7,252 bases of DNA from an uncultured Treponema sp. (lineage in GTDB: Bacteria; Spirochaetota; Spirochaetia; Treponematales; Treponemataceae). The DNA lies in NCBI GenBank assembly GCA_905236315.1, contig CAJOPO010000318.1:1-7252 (forward strand), read 5' to 3'. This document shows positions 6,943 to 7,252 of this stretch, piece after piece (position 1 is the stretch's first letter; each line of letters starts with the position of its first letter). Both the position numbers and the translations under genes were made by a program. A model generated the notes under the pieces. That model did no database searches. It saw only the letters and a program-made list of their open reading frames with translations, and had not been told where the DNA came from.

Positions 6943-7252
6943 TCAATTCCAAAAATCAGCATGAATTAATTCGTAATGTCTTTCTTGTAATACTTTAGGT
7001 AAAGAAGTTATAGATGGAAATTCTTCAGCAATTTCTTCTCGTAAAATATCAAGTAACTTTTCTCCCATTGCTTCTGAATATTTGCCACGTAAGGCTTTTT
7101 CATACCAGTCGATTAAATTGCTTTCTGTAACTATGCTTTGAATACGATTACGCCAGCCAATCTGTGATAGCAAAGAAACAATTGTATCTTTTTCCGCGGC
7201 TTTGCAGACAATGACAATTTTGTCGCTTGAGATGCTTGTTACAATATTCTCC
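6943..7252 (-). CDS. C-terminal 102 residues of a possible HaeII-type restriction endonuclease (5' end beyond window)
   Basis: The minus-strand frame is open from the window edge (first full codon 7251-7249) to the TGA at 6945-6943, so the start and most of the protein lie outside. The visible part has a hydrophobic strand KIVIVCKAAEKDTIVSLLSQ, then IGWRNRIQ and a helix-rich stretch DWYEKALRGKYSEAMGEKLL, ending in HADFWN. These resemble the C-terminus of the HaeII family of type II restriction endonucleases, which cut RGCGCY. I base this on memory of the family without an alignment, and the catalytic part is not visible. A TTG at 7173-7171 could look like a start, but the frame continues upstream with plausible protein, so it is internal. 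A partner methyltransferase would be expected nearby, outside the window. Confidence 0.6.
   Translation of the reverse strand, partial: ENIVTSISSDKIVIVCKAAEKDTIVSLLSQIGWRNRIQSIVTESNLIDWYEKALRGKYSEAMGEKLLDILREEIAEEFPSITSLPKVLQERHYELIHADFWN

Overview
The window is AT-rich (roughly one third G+C by eye) and uses ATA heavily for isoleucine. Its genes have strong Shine-Dalgarno sites (GGAGG, AGGAG, AAGGAG), one clear sigma70-like promoter and an outer-membrane channel protein. This suggests a low-G+C diderm. The efflux genes run outer-membrane channel, adaptor, RND pump, and the adaptor lacks a coiled-coil hairpin; both traits recall the Borrelia burgdorferi BesC-BesA-BesB pump. A spirochaete of the Treponema kind is therefore my best guess. 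A Bacteroidetes source is less likely because of the strong Shine-Dalgarno sites and ordinary -35/-10 boxes. The organism is an inference.

Layout. Positions 1-751 (minus strand) hold the N-terminal 250 residues of galactokinase (galK), cut by the window edge. Positions 752-1078 form a divergent intergenic region. It carries a good -35/-10 pair reading rightward, and three copies of a TTGTTA/TAACAA half-site sit on and around that promoter, which looks like an operator. Positions 1079-6830 are a tight four-gene plus-strand operon: a TolC-type channel, a periplasmic adaptor (membrane fusion protein), an RND inner-membrane pump, and a 95-residue PII-like protein. The gaps are 25 and 5 nt, followed by an 8-nt overlap. 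Positions 6831-6942 lie between convergent genes and contain a 13-bp imperfect hairpin. Positions 6943-7252 (minus strand) hold the last 102 residues of a protein resembling the C-terminus of HaeII-type restriction endonucleases.

The first three operon products should form one tripartite pump spanning both membranes: the RND trimer uses the ion gradient to move substrate, the adaptor ring joins it to the channel, and the channel opens outside. The fourth gene is translationally coupled to the pump gene. It fits a small family of PII-like proteins found beside RND pumps (I recall it as the PG0541 family, after a Porphyromonas gingivalis gene next to a similar operon). A cytoplasmic PII-like sensor acting on the pump is the most interesting idea here, but no function can be proved from sequence. 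galK and the restriction-like gene have no visible functional link to the pump.
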